Positions 1 to 8,990 of a stretch of 45,746 nt of DNA are shown here, in pieces. Each line of letters begins with the position of its first letter. The first letter of the stretch is position 1. Position numbers and translations under genes: made by a program. This stretch comes from Akkermansiaceae bacterium (GTDB lineage: Bacteria; Verrucomicrobiota; Verrucomicrobiia; Verrucomicrobiales; Akkermansiaceae). The notes under the pieces were generated by a model, which made no database searches, was not told the origin of the DNA, and was given only the letters and a program-made list of their open reading frames with translations. Location: contig JANXMQ010000253.1 of NCBI GenBank assembly GCA_025354565.1, forward strand, positions 1 to 45,746, written 5' to 3'.

Positions 1-398
1 AATCCTCGCTGGCGGCCAATTTGGGTGGCGTTCTTGGCGCTGGCAAAAGTTGTCGTCCCGCCGCTATCCACGATGACGCGCTCTGTTGGGATACCGTTTG
101 CCACAAGGTAATCGCGCATCACGGTCGCCTCGTCATAGCCCTCCTTGCCAGTGCCGCCGCTGGCGATAACCACAGGGAAATAACCGGCTCGATACAGCTC
201 GACCGTCCGATCAAGTCGGGCGCAGAGGCGCGGAGTGGGGGTGCCATCGGGATTGACCTTGCTGCCAAGGACTAAAGCAACATCCGCGCTGCCGAGTTGG
301 TCGCGAAAGCCGGAGCAAACGAGAAGGACGGTGCCGAAAACGACTAGCCCGACAGCCACGCCGACGATGAGCAAGCATCGGCGCAATTGTCGTTTCAT
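1..398 (-). CDS. YdcF/SanA-like (DUF218) envelope protein, partial
   Basis: The reading frame starts at the ATG complementary to 396-398 and runs off the left edge, so only about 132 N-terminal residues are seen. Residues 1-30 (MKRQLRRCLLIVG...) hold a basic start and one hydrophobic segment, so the protein is probably membrane-anchored. The following region has the DUF218 layout: a strand ending VALVLGS, then LCARLDRTVELYRAGY, then VVIASGG, then an EATVMRDYLVANGIP block and VIVDSGG. In this family (SanA, YdcF, ElyC) the domain faces the periplasm and is tied to envelope integrity; the enzymatic reaction is not settled. The start overlaps the stop of the upstream small membrane protein as ATGA, so the two are probably translated together. 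Confidence 0.8.
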   Translation of the reverse strand, partial: MKRQLRRCLLIVGVAVGLVVFGTVLLVCSGFRDQLGSADVALVLGSKVNPDGTPTPRLCARLDRTVELYRAGYFPVVIASGGTGKEGYDEATVMRDYLVANGIPTERVIVDSGGTTTFASAKNATQIGRQRG

Positions 399-643
399 GC
401 AGCGTGGCATTTTTTACCTCCCCAGATCCGTCGGACTCCCGCACCTATCCCGCCCACTAACAGGGCAAGCAATAGACCCACAATCACGCTCTCTCTAACC
501 ATCCACCAAGTCGGCACTTCAAATTTTGGCTCACCAGTCGCCCCGATTCGCGCCCACCGATCATCCACAAGAAAGTGAACCACCCCTGAAGCAATTCCTA
601 CGAACGCCGCAATCGACCATGATGCTCGTGGGTAGGTATTCAT
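395..643 (-). CDS. small membrane protein, unknown function
   Basis: This 82-residue protein has two hydrophobic stretches, about residues 9-26 (SIAAFVGIASGVVHFLV) and 50-70 (SVIVGLLLALLVGGIGAGV), so it is probably a two-helix inner-membrane protein. I recognise no family. Its stop codon overlaps the ATG of the DUF218 gene by four bases (ATGA), which suggests a two-gene operon and a role near that envelope protein. No clear Shine-Dalgarno sequence precedes the ATG. Only the overlap and the coherent membrane topology support it as a real gene. Confidence 0.6.
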   Translation of the reverse strand: MNTYPRASWSIAAFVGIASGVVHFLVDDRWARIGATGEPKFEVPTWWMVRESVIVGLLLALLVGGIGAGVRRIWGGKKCHAA

Positions 644-822
644 TATTTATGCGCAATCTATAGTCCATCCACGGCGGGGAGGAAAGACCGAATTCAAATT
701 GAGACGCTTCCCGCAGTCGTATGAGCGAGTTGTGTGAGTTCAGTATTACATGTTGGCTACCATTTTTTACCAATTCCATTCAATGCACCGTGCGCGTGCG
801 CGATGGATAACCCGGACGCTAA

Positions 823-1170
823 CGTGGGGTCCCTGCTGGCAGACACGCTTTCGCCATGCTTGGCGAATATCTAGTGCGCTCCCGCCCCTTGCTCGCCGAG
901 TCCGCCGATTCGACCGATGCCCTTTTCCTCACCGGATACGGGGGGCTTCGCGCCCGGGTCCGTGGGCCATCTGTTCAAGAAGTGGCTCAGGGCCGCTGGC
1001 ATCAATCGCAGTGGCTGCTGCCACTTCATCCGACACAGTTGCGCGACCTACATGCTCGAAGGCGGCGCAGACCTCTGGGAGATCCAACTCCAACTGGTCA
1101 TTCTAGACTGGACACCACGGCCATTTACCTCCATGTTTTGAATGTTCGCTTGTGTGATGTTCACGCCTGC
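823..1170 (+). pseudogene. decayed tyrosine recombinase (XerC/D-type integrase) C-terminal remnant
   Basis: Three pieces in two frames join into the C-terminal half of a tyrosine recombinase. From about 853 one frame reads MLGEYLVRSRPLL and DALFLTGYGG. From about 945 the next frame reads PGSVGHLFKKWLRAAGI and then CHFIRHSCATYMLEGGADL, the box carrying the catalytic H-x-x-R (HFIR). Near 1100 the original frame returns with GHSRLDTTAIYLHV, which contains the GH box and the catalytic Tyr. At least two compensating frameshifts break it, and in-frame stops at 808-810 and 820-822 close it upstream. The N-terminal DNA-binding part is absent. The remnant marks an old integration event; it cannot be active as it stands. 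Confidence 0.8.
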
Positions 1171-1532
1171 TGCCATCCCCATGGGGAGCATGTCCTCGCC
1201 GCAAGTCCTCCGCAATCTCCTGCGATTGAGGATGCGAACAGTTTCGAATAAAGTTATACTGGAGCCGGTTTAAATTCATTTTTGCGACACATTGGAAATT
1301 AAAACACTACGCCATTTTCATTGACGGTGGTCGCGCAGATCAGGGCCAAGAGCAGTGGAAAATGGTGGCGTTTCATGTGGGATGGCGATGGCTTTAGCGA
1401 TAAATCCTATGTAGGCCAATGCCTTTTTGATCGGCCCAAATTCACTCCAAACCCAATGGCAGCCAATGAACTCAATCTCAAAGGCCGACTGATGTGCCTC
1501 GACTGTCAGGCGCAGGGTGGCATCCTCAAGCC
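1171..1532. other. gene-poor stretch after the integrase remnant
   Basis: I see no convincing full gene here. It contains a 12-bp perfect palindrome, TCCCCATGGGGA, at 1176-1187, and A+T-rich DNA at about 1250-1320. On the minus strand 1376-1299 encodes a 25-residue peptide (MKRHHFPLLLALICATT...) that looks like the signal-peptide start of a secreted protein cut short by a stop. A plus-strand frame at 1321-1548 has a weak TTG start and no recognisable content. The stretch is most likely eroded accessory DNA. Confidence 0.5.
1299..1376 (-). pseudogene. truncated signal-peptide-like ORF
   Basis: The 25-residue frame begins MKRHHFPLLLALICATT and stops after NENGVVF. A basic start followed by a leucine-rich core fits an export signal, but nothing of a mature protein remains. 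It may be the 5' stub of a lost secreted-protein gene, or chance. Confidence 0.25.
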
Positions 1533-3536
1533 ATGCCGAACGCGTTGATCCACGAAACCTCGCCCTACCTGCTGCAACACGCCGAGAATCCGGTGGCTTG
1601 GCAGGCGTGGGGAGAGGCGGCGTTTTCCCGAGCGCGGGCGGAGGACAAACTGGTGTTTCTATCGGTCGGTTACTCGACGTGCCACTGGTGTCATGTGATG
1701 GAGCGGGAGAGTTTTGAAAATGAGCAGGTGGCGGCGGTGATGAACCATCATTTCATCAACGTGAAGGTGGATCGGGAGGAGCGACCGGACATCGATGCGA
1801 CCTACATGGCCTTCGTCCAAGCGACGACCGGGCAGGGGGGGTGGCCGATGAGCGTGTGGCTGACGCCTGAGGGGAAACCGGTGGTGGGGGGCACGTATTT
1901 CCCGCCTGAGGATCGGGGCGGGCGGGCGGGATTTACGCGAGTTTGTCATGAACTCGGGCGGCTGTGGCGGGATGATCGGGCGAAAATGGAGTCGAGCGCA
2001 GAGCGGGTGATGGCGCATTTGCAAGAAGAGGCGGCGGCGACGGCGGTGTTGCGGGGATTGCCGGACGCGCGGGTGTTCGGCGATTTTCTGGATCGCTGCG
2101 AGGCGATGTTTGATGCGGACTGGGGCGGCTTCGGGGGGGCTCCGAAATTTCCTCGACCGGTGATCGTCCGGGCGCTGATGCAGTTGGGCGAGCGCTTCGA
2201 CCCGGCGAGTGAGGAGGGGAAAATGGCGTGGGAAATGAGCGAACGCACGCTGAAGGCGATGGCGGCGGGTGGGATGCACGATCACCTCGGCGGTGGGTTT
2301 CATCGCTACTCGGTGGATCGCTACTGGCATGTGCCGCACTATGAGAAAATGCTCTACGATCAGGCGCAGCTCGCTATGGCTTATCTGGACGGCTGGCAGA
2401 TTTCCAGCGAGGCGATCTTCCGCGAGGTGGCGGAGGGGATTTTCCGTTATCTGCTAGAGACATTGCGCGATTCCGGCGGAGCATTTCATGCAGCGGAGGA
2501 TGCCGATAGCTTGGCAACGGCGGATGCGCTGGAAAAACGCGAGGGTGCGTTCTGGACATGGGAGGCGGGGGAAATTTCCGCGCTGCTAGAGCCACGCGAT
2601 GCGGCGATTTTTTCAGCGGCCTATCAGGTAGAGGCGCTGGGGAACGCGCGGCCTGAGAGTGATCCGCACGGCGAGTTGGTGAATCAGAACACGCTCTTTC
2701 GGGCGATGCGCGATGATGCGTTGGCGGTGATGTTTGATTGCCCGGAAGCGGAGATCCGGGAGCGGCTGGCTGTGGGGCGGGGGATTCTGCTAGATGCGCG
2801 GGGACAACGCCCGCCGCCGCACCGGGATGACAAGATCGTGACGGCTTGGAATGGCCTGGCGAGCGGGGCGCTGGCGCGTGGGGCGCGGGTGTTCGCGCGG
2901 GAGGACCTGGCGGCGGCGGCGAATGAAGCGGCGGCGTTTTTGAAAAGCCAGCTTTGGGACGGGGTAAATCTTTTCCGCACGTATCGCGGTCAGCGTGGGA
3001 AGGTGCGGGCGTTTCCGGCGGATTATGTGTTCCTCATTTTCGGGCTGATCGAACTGCACGCGACATCGCCCGGCGCGGGTTGGCTGGACTGGGCGCATGA
3101 ACTCCAGCAAGCGTTAGATGCCGGATTTTGGGATGCCACGCGGGCGGGATACGTCATGCGCTCGGAGCTGGCGGGCGAGACCCTGATGGTCATCCGCGAG
3201 GACTATGACGGAGCCGAGCCGTCGCCGAATCACCTGGCTGCGGAGAATCTGCTGAAGCTCGCGGCGCTGCTGGATCTACCAGAATACGCAAAACGCGCCG
3301 AGGCCCTGCTGCGGGCCGGATCGCGGGTGCTGGAGACGCAGCCCTTCGCCGCGCCGTTGTTGTTAGCCGCGCTGGATCTCCACGATCGCGGCGTGATGAA
3401 ATTCCAAATGCCTGCGTCTCCGCCAGCCGGGAGCTTGGAAAAACTGCGGACCCGCTATTTCCCGCGAGCGGTTTATGTCCCCGGCGCCGGTGACGAGGTG
3501 ATCCTGTGCGAGGGCGTTACTTGTCGGATTTTCTAA
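1533..3536 (+). CDS. DUF255 thioredoxin-like / glycoside-hydrolase-fold protein (YyaL/SSP411 family)
   Basis: At 667 residues this is normal length for the family. It opens [16 protein letters not shown], a diagnostic start, which is why I chose the ATG at 1533 over the in-frame ATG at 1494. The N-terminal thioredoxin-like domain carries C50-H-W-C53 in [16 protein letters not shown] and continues through [12 protein letters not shown] and [16 protein letters not shown]. The rest is an (alpha/alpha)6-barrel-like region with [29 protein letters not shown] and [14 protein letters not shown]. The family is widespread and sometimes annotated as cellobiose epimerase-like or spermatogenesis-associated protein 20-like; its reaction is not established. 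No signal peptide is evident, so it is probably cytoplasmic. hemL follows 62 bp downstream on the same strand. Confidence 0.9.
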   Translation: MPNALIHETSPYLLQHAENPVAWQAWGEAAFSRARAEDKLVFLSVGYSTCHWCHVMERESFENEQVAAVMNHHFINVKVDREERPDIDATYMAFVQATTGQGGWPMSVWLTPEGKPVVGGTYFPPEDRGGRAGFTRVCHELGRLWRDDRAKMESSAERVMAHLQEEAAATAVLRGLPDARVFGDFLDRCEAMFDADWGGFGGAPKFPRPVIVRALMQLGERFDPASEEGKMAWEMSERTLKAMAAGGMHDHLGGGFHRYSVDRYWHVPHYEKMLYDQAQLAMAYLDGWQISSEAIFREVAEGIFRYLLETLRDSGGAFHAAEDADSLATADALEKREGAFWTWEAGEISALLEPRDAAIFSAAYQVEALGNARPESDPHGELVNQNTLFRAMRDDALAVMFDCPEAEIRERLAVGRGILLDARGQRPPPHRDDKIVTAWNGLASGALARGARVFAREDLAAAANEAAAFLKSQLWDGVNLFRTYRGQRGKVRAFPADYVFLIFGLIELHATSPGAGWLDWAHELQQALDAGFWDATRAGYVMRSELAGETLMVIREDYDGAEPSPNHLAAENLLKLAALLDLPEYAKRAEALLRAGSRVLETQPFAAPLLLAALDLHDRGVMKFQMPASPPAGSLEKLRTRYFPRAVYVPGAGDEVILCEGVTCRIF

Positions 3537-3598
3537 ATTTCCCGCAATCCCGCCGCTTCGCGATTGGCCCCCGGCGATTCCTCCTGCATGGTCCGCCC

Positions 3599-4888
3599 AT
3601 GAATCCGCAAGGCCCGCTCTCGCAAAAAATCTTCGCCGTCGCCAAGGAACTTATTCCGGGTGGCGTAAACTCGCCGGTCAGAGCCTTCAGAAATGTGGGT
3701 GGCGAGCCGTTTTTCGTCCGCCGCGCCAAGGGCAGCCGCATCGAGGATATCGACGGCAAGCACTACATCGATTACATCGGCTCATGGGGGCCTAACATTC
3801 TTGGCCACGCTCCCATCGTCATTACCAACACGATCCACGAGGTCGCGAAGGACGGCATCTCCTTCGGCATCCCTAACATGTTTGAGGTTGAAATGGCCCG
3901 CACCATCTGCGACTGGGTGCCGTCGGTGCAAAAAGTCCGGATGTGTAACTCCGGCACCGAGGCCACGATGTCCGCGATCCGTTTGGCCCGGGGTTTCACG
4001 CGACGCGATTCTATCGTGAAATTCGATGGCTGTTACCACGGTCATAGCGACTCGCTGTTAGTAGCCGCCGGCTCCGGAGCCCTAACGCATGGTGAGCCGG
4101 ATTCTGCTGGAGTGCCCAAGGCTTTCGCGGAGAAAACCATCGTCCTGCCCTACAACGATCCCGCCGCGCTTGAGTCCCTTTTTGCCGCGCGGGGTGAGGA
4201 AATTGCCGCCATCATCGTCGAGTCCTATCCAGCCAATGCCGGGCTGGTTTTTCCCAAGCCGGGCTACCTTGAGCTGCTCTCAGCGATCACGAAAAAATAC
4301 GGAGCGCTGCTGATTTTCGACGAGGTGATGACCGGCTTCCGACTCGGTAAAGCGGGCGTGCAGGGACTGGAAAATCTAACGCCCGATCTCAGTTGCTTCG
4401 GCAAGGTCATCGGTGGCGGGTTGCCCGTCGGGGCCTTCGGCGGGCGGGCGGACGTGATGGACATGCTCGCGCCGGTCGGCCCGGTCTATCAGGCTGGCAC
4501 GCTCAGCGGCAATCCGCTGGCGATGGCCGCTGGGCTCGCGCAACTCCGCGAACTCGATCAGCGTTCGGGTTTCGCCCGACTCGACTCGCTTGGGGCGCAC
4601 TTCGAGGCAGGATTGCGAAAACTGTTAGCAGAAAAAGGCGTGCATTACCGTTTCAACCGGGTCGGCTCGATGTTCTGCCTGTTTTTCACCGACCGGGAAA
4701 TCATCAATGTCAGCGACGTGATGAAGCAGGATCTGGAATTCTTCAAAAAATTCTTCTGGGGCTGCCTCGACAAAGGCATTTATCTCGCACCTTCGCCTTA
4801 TGAAACCGGCTTCATTTCCCTCGCTCACACCGAGGCAGATCTGGATGACACGTTGACGGTGTTCGCCGAGGTATTGGGGAAGATTTAG
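3599..4888 (+). CDS. hemL: glutamate-1-semialdehyde 2,1-aminomutase
   Basis: This 429-residue PLP enzyme converts glutamate-1-semialdehyde to 5-aminolevulinate, the committed precursor of heme, in the C5 pathway. The start MNPQGPLSQKIF is followed by the family hallmark PGGVNSPVRAF (20-30). CNSGTEATMSAIRLARG (116-132) binds the cofactor phosphate, YHGHSDSLL lies at 147-155, and the internal aldimine lysine is K269 in CFGKVIGGGLPVGAFGG. LIFDEVMTGFR (238-248) provides the PLP-nitrogen aspartate. All catalytic landmarks are present. It sits in line with the DUF255 gene and the exported thioredoxin, with no other heme gene in view. Confidence 0.95.
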   Translation: MNPQGPLSQKIFAVAKELIPGGVNSPVRAFRNVGGEPFFVRRAKGSRIEDIDGKHYIDYIGSWGPNILGHAPIVITNTIHEVAKDGISFGIPNMFEVEMARTICDWVPSVQKVRMCNSGTEATMSAIRLARGFTRRDSIVKFDGCYHGHSDSLLVAAGSGALTHGEPDSAGVPKAFAEKTIVLPYNDPAALESLFAARGEEIAAIIVESYPANAGLVFPKPGYLELLSAITKKYGALLIFDEVMTGFRLGKAGVQGLENLTPDLSCFGKVIGGGLPVGAFGGRADVMDMLAPVGPVYQAGTLSGNPLAMAAGLAQLRELDQRSGFARLDSLGAHFEAGLRKLLAEKGVHYRFNRVGSMFCLFFTDREIINVSDVMKQDLEFFKKFFWGCLDKGIYLAPSPYETGFISLAHTEADLDDTLTVFAEVLGKI

Positions 4889-4905
4889 GATTCAAAAACC
4901 CAGCG

Positions 4906-4940
4906 TTGACAAGTGGGGGCGAAACTCTTCCTCTAAATAC
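4906..4940 (+). promoter_or_regulatory. candidate promoter of the exported thioredoxin gene
   Basis: A perfect sigma70-type -35 hexamer TTGACA lies at 4906-4911 in the 73-bp gap after hemL. The best A+T-rich -10-like sequence, TAAATA at 4934-4939, is 22 bp away, too far for an ideal spacer, so only the -35 is persuasive. Confidence 0.3.
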
Positions 4941-4961
4941 CGAAATAAAAATCATTCCGTC

Positions 4962-5588
4962 ATGAAAAAGCACGCACTCCTCCTCTCCGCTGTCTCGCTG
5001 ATTTTACCTGCCACTCTCGATGCCAGAACATGGAAGGAAGCTGGCTCGGAGCGGACGGTGGATGGGGATTACGTGCGCACCGATGGCGAGCAAGTCGTCA
5101 TCGTGCAGGCGAGTGGCCACCCGTTGAAGCTGCCGATGGCGAAACTCTCGGACGATGATAAAAAATTTGTCGAGGATCAAGCGGCGGCGAAGACGGCTGC
5201 AGCGAACGCGGATGTTTTCAAGTGGGAAACGGATCTGGAAGTCGCCAAGAAACGGGCGAAGGACGAGAAAAAGAAAATTCTAGCAGATTTCACCGGCTCC
5301 GATTGGTGTGGTTGGTGCATCAAGCTCAAGCAGGAAGTCTTCGATCAACCGGAGTTTCAGGAATATGCGAAGAAGAACCTGATCATGCTGGAACTGGACT
5401 TTCCCCACGAGAAAAAGCTTCCGGCCAAGGAAAAGGAACAGAACGATAAGCTCGCGGAGGAATTCAAAGTGGAAGGTTTTCCCACCGTCCTGCTGATGAA
5501 CTCTATGGGCAAGGAGATCAGCCGCACCGGCTACCAGGAAGGCGGCCCGGCGAATTATGTGGAACACGTGAAAACGCTGCTAAAGTAA
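4962..5588 (+). CDS. exported thioredoxin-fold protein with N-terminal SHD1-like domain
   Basis: This 208-residue protein starts with a signal peptide (MKKHALLLSAVSLILPATLDA, cleavage near residue 21). Residues 22-71 resemble the SLA1-homology domain 1 common in planctomycete and verrucomicrobial secreted proteins (RTWKE..., GDYVRTDGEQVVI, LPMAKLSDDDKKFV). Residues 85-208 are a thioredoxin fold with the active site W115-C-G-W-C119, the cis-proline region EGFPTVLLM and GYQEGGPANYV. WCGWC is typical of the Thioredoxin_7 group. It probably acts on disulfides in the cell envelope; substrates are unknown. No Shine-Dalgarno is obvious before the ATG. Confidence 0.85.
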   Translation: MKKHALLLSAVSLILPATLDARTWKEAGSERTVDGDYVRTDGEQVVIVQASGHPLKLPMAKLSDDDKKFVEDQAAAKTAAANADVFKWETDLEVAKKRAKDEKKKILADFTGSDWCGWCIKLKQEVFDQPEFQEYAKKNLIMLELDFPHEKKLPAKEKEQNDKLAEEFKVEGFPTVLLMNSMGKEISRTGYQEGGPANYVEHVKTLLK

Positions 5589-5795
5589 GCACTTTTCTCG
5601 CCGGGCGGATGAAAGTCCTGCCAACCATTTATCTAAACTGGAATCAGCGCTTGTTAGTCGGGAGCGACCTCAACCACGGTTCTGTCTCGTTCTGGGAAAG
5701 CTGTAGCATGTTTTTCCAAACTCCCACCGCCACTCATCGGGCGATGCACTATTTTTTTCGCTTGGTGGCATTCGTCGCGCTGTAATGATCCCGCC

Positions 5796-7502
5796 ATGAA
5801 ACGCGGTAACGCCATCACCATCTCCATCGCCGTCAGCGTGTTGTTCGCGGTGTTCTTCATCTATCCGGCAGGGACGGTGGTGAAGCAGGCCTTCGAGGGG
5901 ACGCGGGCGGATGGGTCGCATTTCCTCACGCTGGATTTCTTCGCCACGATTTTCCGCAATCCGATCTATCGGGAAGGGCTGTGGAATGCTTTCGCGCTCG
6001 GTCTGTTCAGCACGCTGGCGACGCTGGCGATCGCGTTTCCGCTGGCGCTCGTCGGCCACCGTTATGACTTTTTCGGCAAGCGGGCACTCGGCGTGTTAGT
6101 GCTCGCGCCGATGATTCTGCCGCCCTTCGTCGGCGCGGTCGGCATCAAGCAGATGATGGGGGTGAATGGCGCATTCAACGCTTTTCTCATCGACTCCGGA
6201 GTGATGGCGGCGAGCCATCCGTATGACTGGCTGGCCCATGGGCGCTTCCTCGGCATCGTGGTGATGAACGCGCTCCATCTCTATCCGATTCTCTATATGA
6301 ACATCGCCGCGGCGCTGGCCAATCTCGATCCGGCGATGGAGCAGGCGGCGGAAAATCTCGGCTGCCCGCCGTGGAAGCGGTTTTTCCGGATCACCCTGCC
6401 GCTGGCCATGCCCGGTGTCTTCGCGGGGGCGACCATCGTTTTCATCTGGGCCTTCACCGAGCTTGGCGTACCGCTGGTGTTCGACTTCGCGCGGGTCGCC
6501 CCAGTGCAGATTTTCGACGGAATCAAGGGCTTGGATAAAAACCCGGTACCCTATGCGTTGACCGCCATCCTGTTGATCGTCGCCGCTGGGGTCTTCGCCC
6601 TATCCAAGCTCATCATGGGTCGCTCGCCGCTCGGCACCGCGCCACGGCCCAAGGGTCGGGCGACCTCCCTGCGCGTCGGCGGTTGGCGAGGTGCGGCTTG
6701 TGGCTTGTTATTTCTGGGGATTTTCGCTCTCGCAACGATTCCGCATCTCGGTGTGCTGCTGCTTTCCTGCGCGGGCCGGTGGTATGGCACGGTGATTCCA
6801 GACGAGTTCACGATGCGGCATTACATTGAGGCGCTGGGGAATGGTCTGGTCGTGCCGTCGATCCAGAACAGTCTGTTATACGCCGGGTGCGCCACGTTGG
6901 TGGCGCTGGTCATCGGGTTGTTAGTCGCGTGGGTCGTCGTGCGTTCCAGTTTGAAATTTCGTGGAGTGTTAGATGCGGTGGTGATGCTGCCGCTCGCGGT
7001 GCCGGGACTGGTGATGGCCTTCGGTTATCTCGCGCTTTCACAGGAGGGAAAGCCCTTTCATTTCATGATCGGTGCCGGGGGGAATCCGTTTTTACTGATC
7101 GTCGTGGCCTACGCATTCCGCCGCTTGCCCTACATTGTTAGATCGGGCGTAGCGGGTCTCCAGCAAAGCAATCCCACGCTGGAGGAGGCTGCAAAATCAC
7201 TGGGAGCCACGCCTATCAGGACCCTCCTCCGCGTCGCCATCCCGCTGATTGGAGCAAACCTTGCCGCCGGGGCTATCCTCGCGTTTGCCTTCGCGATGTT
7301 AGAAGTTAGTGACAGCCTGATCCTCGCCCAACAGCAACAACATTACCCGATCACCAAGGCGATTTACACGTTACTCAGTACGCTCGGCAACGGCACCGAA
7401 CTCGCTGCCGCACTTGGCGTCTGGGCGATGGTTTTCCTCTCGGTCGCCATCATGGGAGCTGCGGTCCTCGGCGGTAAACGCGGCGGTTTATTCAAAGTCT
7501 GA
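5796..7502 (+). CDS. two-domain ABC transporter permease, iron(III)/FbpB-like
   Basis: This 568-residue membrane protein is an internal duplication of two permease domains with about 12 helices in total. Each half has the EAA loop that contacts the ATPase: EQAAENLGCPPWKRFFRITLP in the first and EEAAKSLGATPIRTLLRVAIP in the second. The tandem arrangement and the PMILPPFVGAVG and PLAVPGLVMAFGYL segments match the iron(III)/thiamine-type permeases (FbpB, ThiP). No ATPase or periplasmic binding protein is encoded nearby; the next gene is convergent frr. The partners must be elsewhere, so the substrate is uncertain, with ferric iron the best guess. Confidence 0.85.
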   Translation: MKRGNAITISIAVSVLFAVFFIYPAGTVVKQAFEGTRADGSHFLTLDFFATIFRNPIYREGLWNAFALGLFSTLATLAIAFPLALVGHRYDFFGKRALGVLVLAPMILPPFVGAVGIKQMMGVNGAFNAFLIDSGVMAASHPYDWLAHGRFLGIVVMNALHLYPILYMNIAAALANLDPAMEQAAENLGCPPWKRFFRITLPLAMPGVFAGATIVFIWAFTELGVPLVFDFARVAPVQIFDGIKGLDKNPVPYALTAILLIVAAGVFALSKLIMGRSPLGTAPRPKGRATSLRVGGWRGAACGLLFLGIFALATIPHLGVLLLSCAGRWYGTVIPDEFTMRHYIEALGNGLVVPSIQNSLLYAGCATLVALVIGLLVAWVVVRSSLKFRGVLDAVVMLPLAVPGLVMAFGYLALSQEGKPFHFMIGAGGNPFLLIVVAYAFRRLPYIVRSGVAGLQQSNPTLEEAAKSLGATPIRTLLRVAIPLIGANLAAGAILAFAFAMLEVSDSLILAQQQQHYPITKAIYTLLSTLGNGTELAAALGVWAMVFLSVAIMGAAVLGGKRGGLFKV

Positions 7503-7533
7503 GCGTGAGAAACACTTGCTGGCAAATCGCGGA

Positions 7534-8100
7534 TCACACTTTCATCAAGTCCGCTTCTTTCGCCACGGCGTGGTCTTCGATTTTTTTGGAATACTTGTTA
7601 GTCAGTTCCTGAACTTCTTTTTCAAAGTCCTTCTGGCCGTCCTCGGTGATGAAATTTCCGGCCTTCATTTTCTTGGCTGAGTCCATGCCATCCTTGCGGG
7701 CGGCACGCAGGCGGACCTTGGCTTCCTCGGCGAGCTGCTTGATCATTTTCACCATGTCCCGCCGGCGTTCCTCGGAAAGCTCGGGGATGGGGACGCGGAT
7801 CGAGCGGTCGGCAGCGGCGGGATTCAGGCCCAGCTTGCACTCGCGGATGGCACGCTCGATGTCACGGGTGGTCGCCGGATCGAAGGGCTGCACCAGCAGC
7901 ATTCGCGGCTCGGGCGAGTTGATGACGGCCAGGCTCTTGAGCTTGGAAATGGCCCCGTAGGCGTGGACGTGAACATCGAGATTTTCAATCAGCGCGGGGC
8001 TGGCCTTGCCGGTTCTAACACCGGCGAACTCGTGGATGAGGTAATCGACGCATTTGTTCATCGCGTCCTCGACTTCGAAAATGGCTTCTTCGGGGTCCAT
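7534..8100 (-). CDS. frr: ribosome recycling factor
   Basis: This 188-residue protein, with EF-G, splits post-termination ribosomes. The start MDPEEAIFEVEDAMNK was chosen over a longer in-frame extension because it matches the family length (about 185). Diagnostic segments are EFAGVRTGKASPALIENL, AVINSPEPRMLLVQPFD, GLNPAAADRSIRVPIPELSEERR and the C-terminal helix ending AKEADLMKV. It lies 37 bp downstream of pyrH on the same strand, the classical pyrH-frr order. The intervening DNA contains a tandem A+T-rich repeat. Confidence 0.95.
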   Translation of the reverse strand: MDPEEAIFEVEDAMNKCVDYLIHEFAGVRTGKASPALIENLDVHVHAYGAISKLKSLAVINSPEPRMLLVQPFDPATTRDIERAIRECKLGLNPAAADRSIRVPIPELSEERRRDMVKMIKQLAEEAKVRLRAARKDGMDSAKKMKAGNFITEDGQKDFEKEVQELTNKYSKKIEDHAVAKEADLMKV

Positions 8101-8104
8101 GGTG

Positions 8105-8132
8105 GATTTGAAATTTGAGATTTGAAATTTGT
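8105..8132. repeat. 14-bp tandem repeat in the pyrH-frr spacer
   Basis: GATTTGAAATTTGA at 8105-8118 is followed directly by GATTTGAAATTTGT at 8119-8132, a two-copy tandem identical at 13 of 14 positions. It fills nearly the whole 37-bp spacer, leaving little room for an ordinary leader for frr. Similar A+T- or purine-rich micro-repeats occur at 16591-16622, 21511-21540 and near 45534. Confidence 0.85.
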
Positions 8133-8137
8133 AAGGA

Positions 8138-8875
8138 TCACTCGCCGTGGACGAGCGTGCCGATCGGTTGACCGCGCAAGGCGTGGGAGAGATTGCCGTG
8201 AGGGGCGAGGTCGAAAACGATGATTGGCACGTGGTTGTCCATGCACAGGCTGAAGGCGGTGGCATCCATGACGCTGAGGCGCTTGGACAGGCACTCTTGG
8301 AACGTCACGGTTTCATAGCGCTGGGCGTCCGGGTTGATGCGTGGATCGCAGTCATAAACGCCGTCCACTTGGGTGGCCTTGAGAATCACGTCGGCCCCCA
8401 TTTCACTGGCTCGCAAGGCGGCGGTGGTATCGGTGGAGAAAAACGGATTGCCCGTGCCGGCGGCGAAAATGACGACCTTGCCCTCTTCGAGTTGCTTTTC
8501 CGCTTTGCGCCGGATGAAAGTTTCCGCGACGTTTTTCATCTCGATGGCGGACTGGACGACGCAGGTGACGCCATGATGTTCGAGCGCGCCTTCCAAGGCC
8601 AGGGCGTTCATGACGGTGGCTAACATGCCGACGTAATCGGCGGTCGCGCGGTCCATTCCACGAGCCGAGGCGCTCGCTCCGCGCCAGAAATTTCCACCAC
8701 CCACGACGATGCCGAGCTGGAGTCCGCCCTCTACCGCCTCACGGATTTCCAGAGCGATGCGGTCCACGATTTCCGGCGAAATGTTGTCGCGTGAACCCGC
8801 TCCGCGCAGAGCTTCACCGCTGAGTTTGAGAATGGCGCGTTTGAATGGGCGGGGATCTTTGGGGCGATTCGGCAT
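8138..8875 (-). CDS. pyrH: UMP kinase
   Basis: This 245-residue amino-acid-kinase-fold enzyme phosphorylates UMP to UDP. The start [16 protein letters not shown] is used rather than a 43-residue upstream extension of low quality. Motifs are LKLSGEAL near residue 20, [51 protein letters not shown] and [15 protein letters not shown], all standard for PyrH. It is first in the pyrH-frr operon. The preceding genes of the usual cluster (rpsB, tsf) are absent; a toxin-antitoxin pair lies divergently upstream. Confidence 0.95.
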   Translation of the reverse strand: MPNRPKDPRPFKRAILKLSGEALRGAGSRDNISPEIVDRIALEIREAVEGGLQLGIVVGGGNFWRGASASARGMDRATADYVGMLATVMNALALEGALEHHGVTCVVQSAIEMKNVAETFIRRKAEKQLEEGKVVIFAAGTGNPFFSTDTTAALRASEMGADVILKATQVDGVYDCDPRINPDAQRYETVTFQECLSKRLSVMDATAFSLCMDNHVPIIVFDLAPHGNLSHALRGQPIGTLVHGE

Positions 8876-8954
8876 GATGAATTGGGTCTGACGGATGAAA
8901 GCGGAATGCGCCCCCGGATGGAAAGGGAAAATGCGGGAATGGTGGGAATGGAAC

Positions 8955-8990
8955 TTGCTGTGTAGGCGATATATCGGTAGATTGCCTACA
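8955..8990 (+). promoter_or_regulatory. candidate promoter and operator of the toxin-antitoxin operon
   Basis: TGTAGGC at 8961-8967 and GCCTACA at 8984-8990 form a perfect 7-bp inverted repeat whose last base is the A of the antitoxin ATG. Inside it, GATATATC (8968-8975) is itself a palindrome. A -35-like TTGCTG (8955-8960) and a -10-like TAGATT (8978-8983) are 17 bp apart and would place transcription start near the ATG. Antitoxins with ribbon-helix-helix folds commonly repress their own promoter through such sites; that use here is inference. Confidence 0.6.

Noticed and set aside
561-779. 72-residue minus-strand frame upstream of the small membrane protein
   Set aside because: It overlaps the better-supported membrane-protein gene in another frame and shows no family signal or ribosome site.
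1321-1548. 75-residue plus-strand frame
   Set aside because: Weak TTG start, overlaps the start of the DUF255 gene, no recognisable content.
1659-2339. 226-residue minus-strand frame inside the DUF255 gene
   Set aside because: It is rich in R, H and P, as expected for antisense of a high-G+C gene, and the plus strand carries conserved motifs throughout.
8147-8623. Plus-strand frame opposite pyrH
   Set aside because: Antisense of UMP kinase; the H/G/D-rich composition is the usual mirror pattern.
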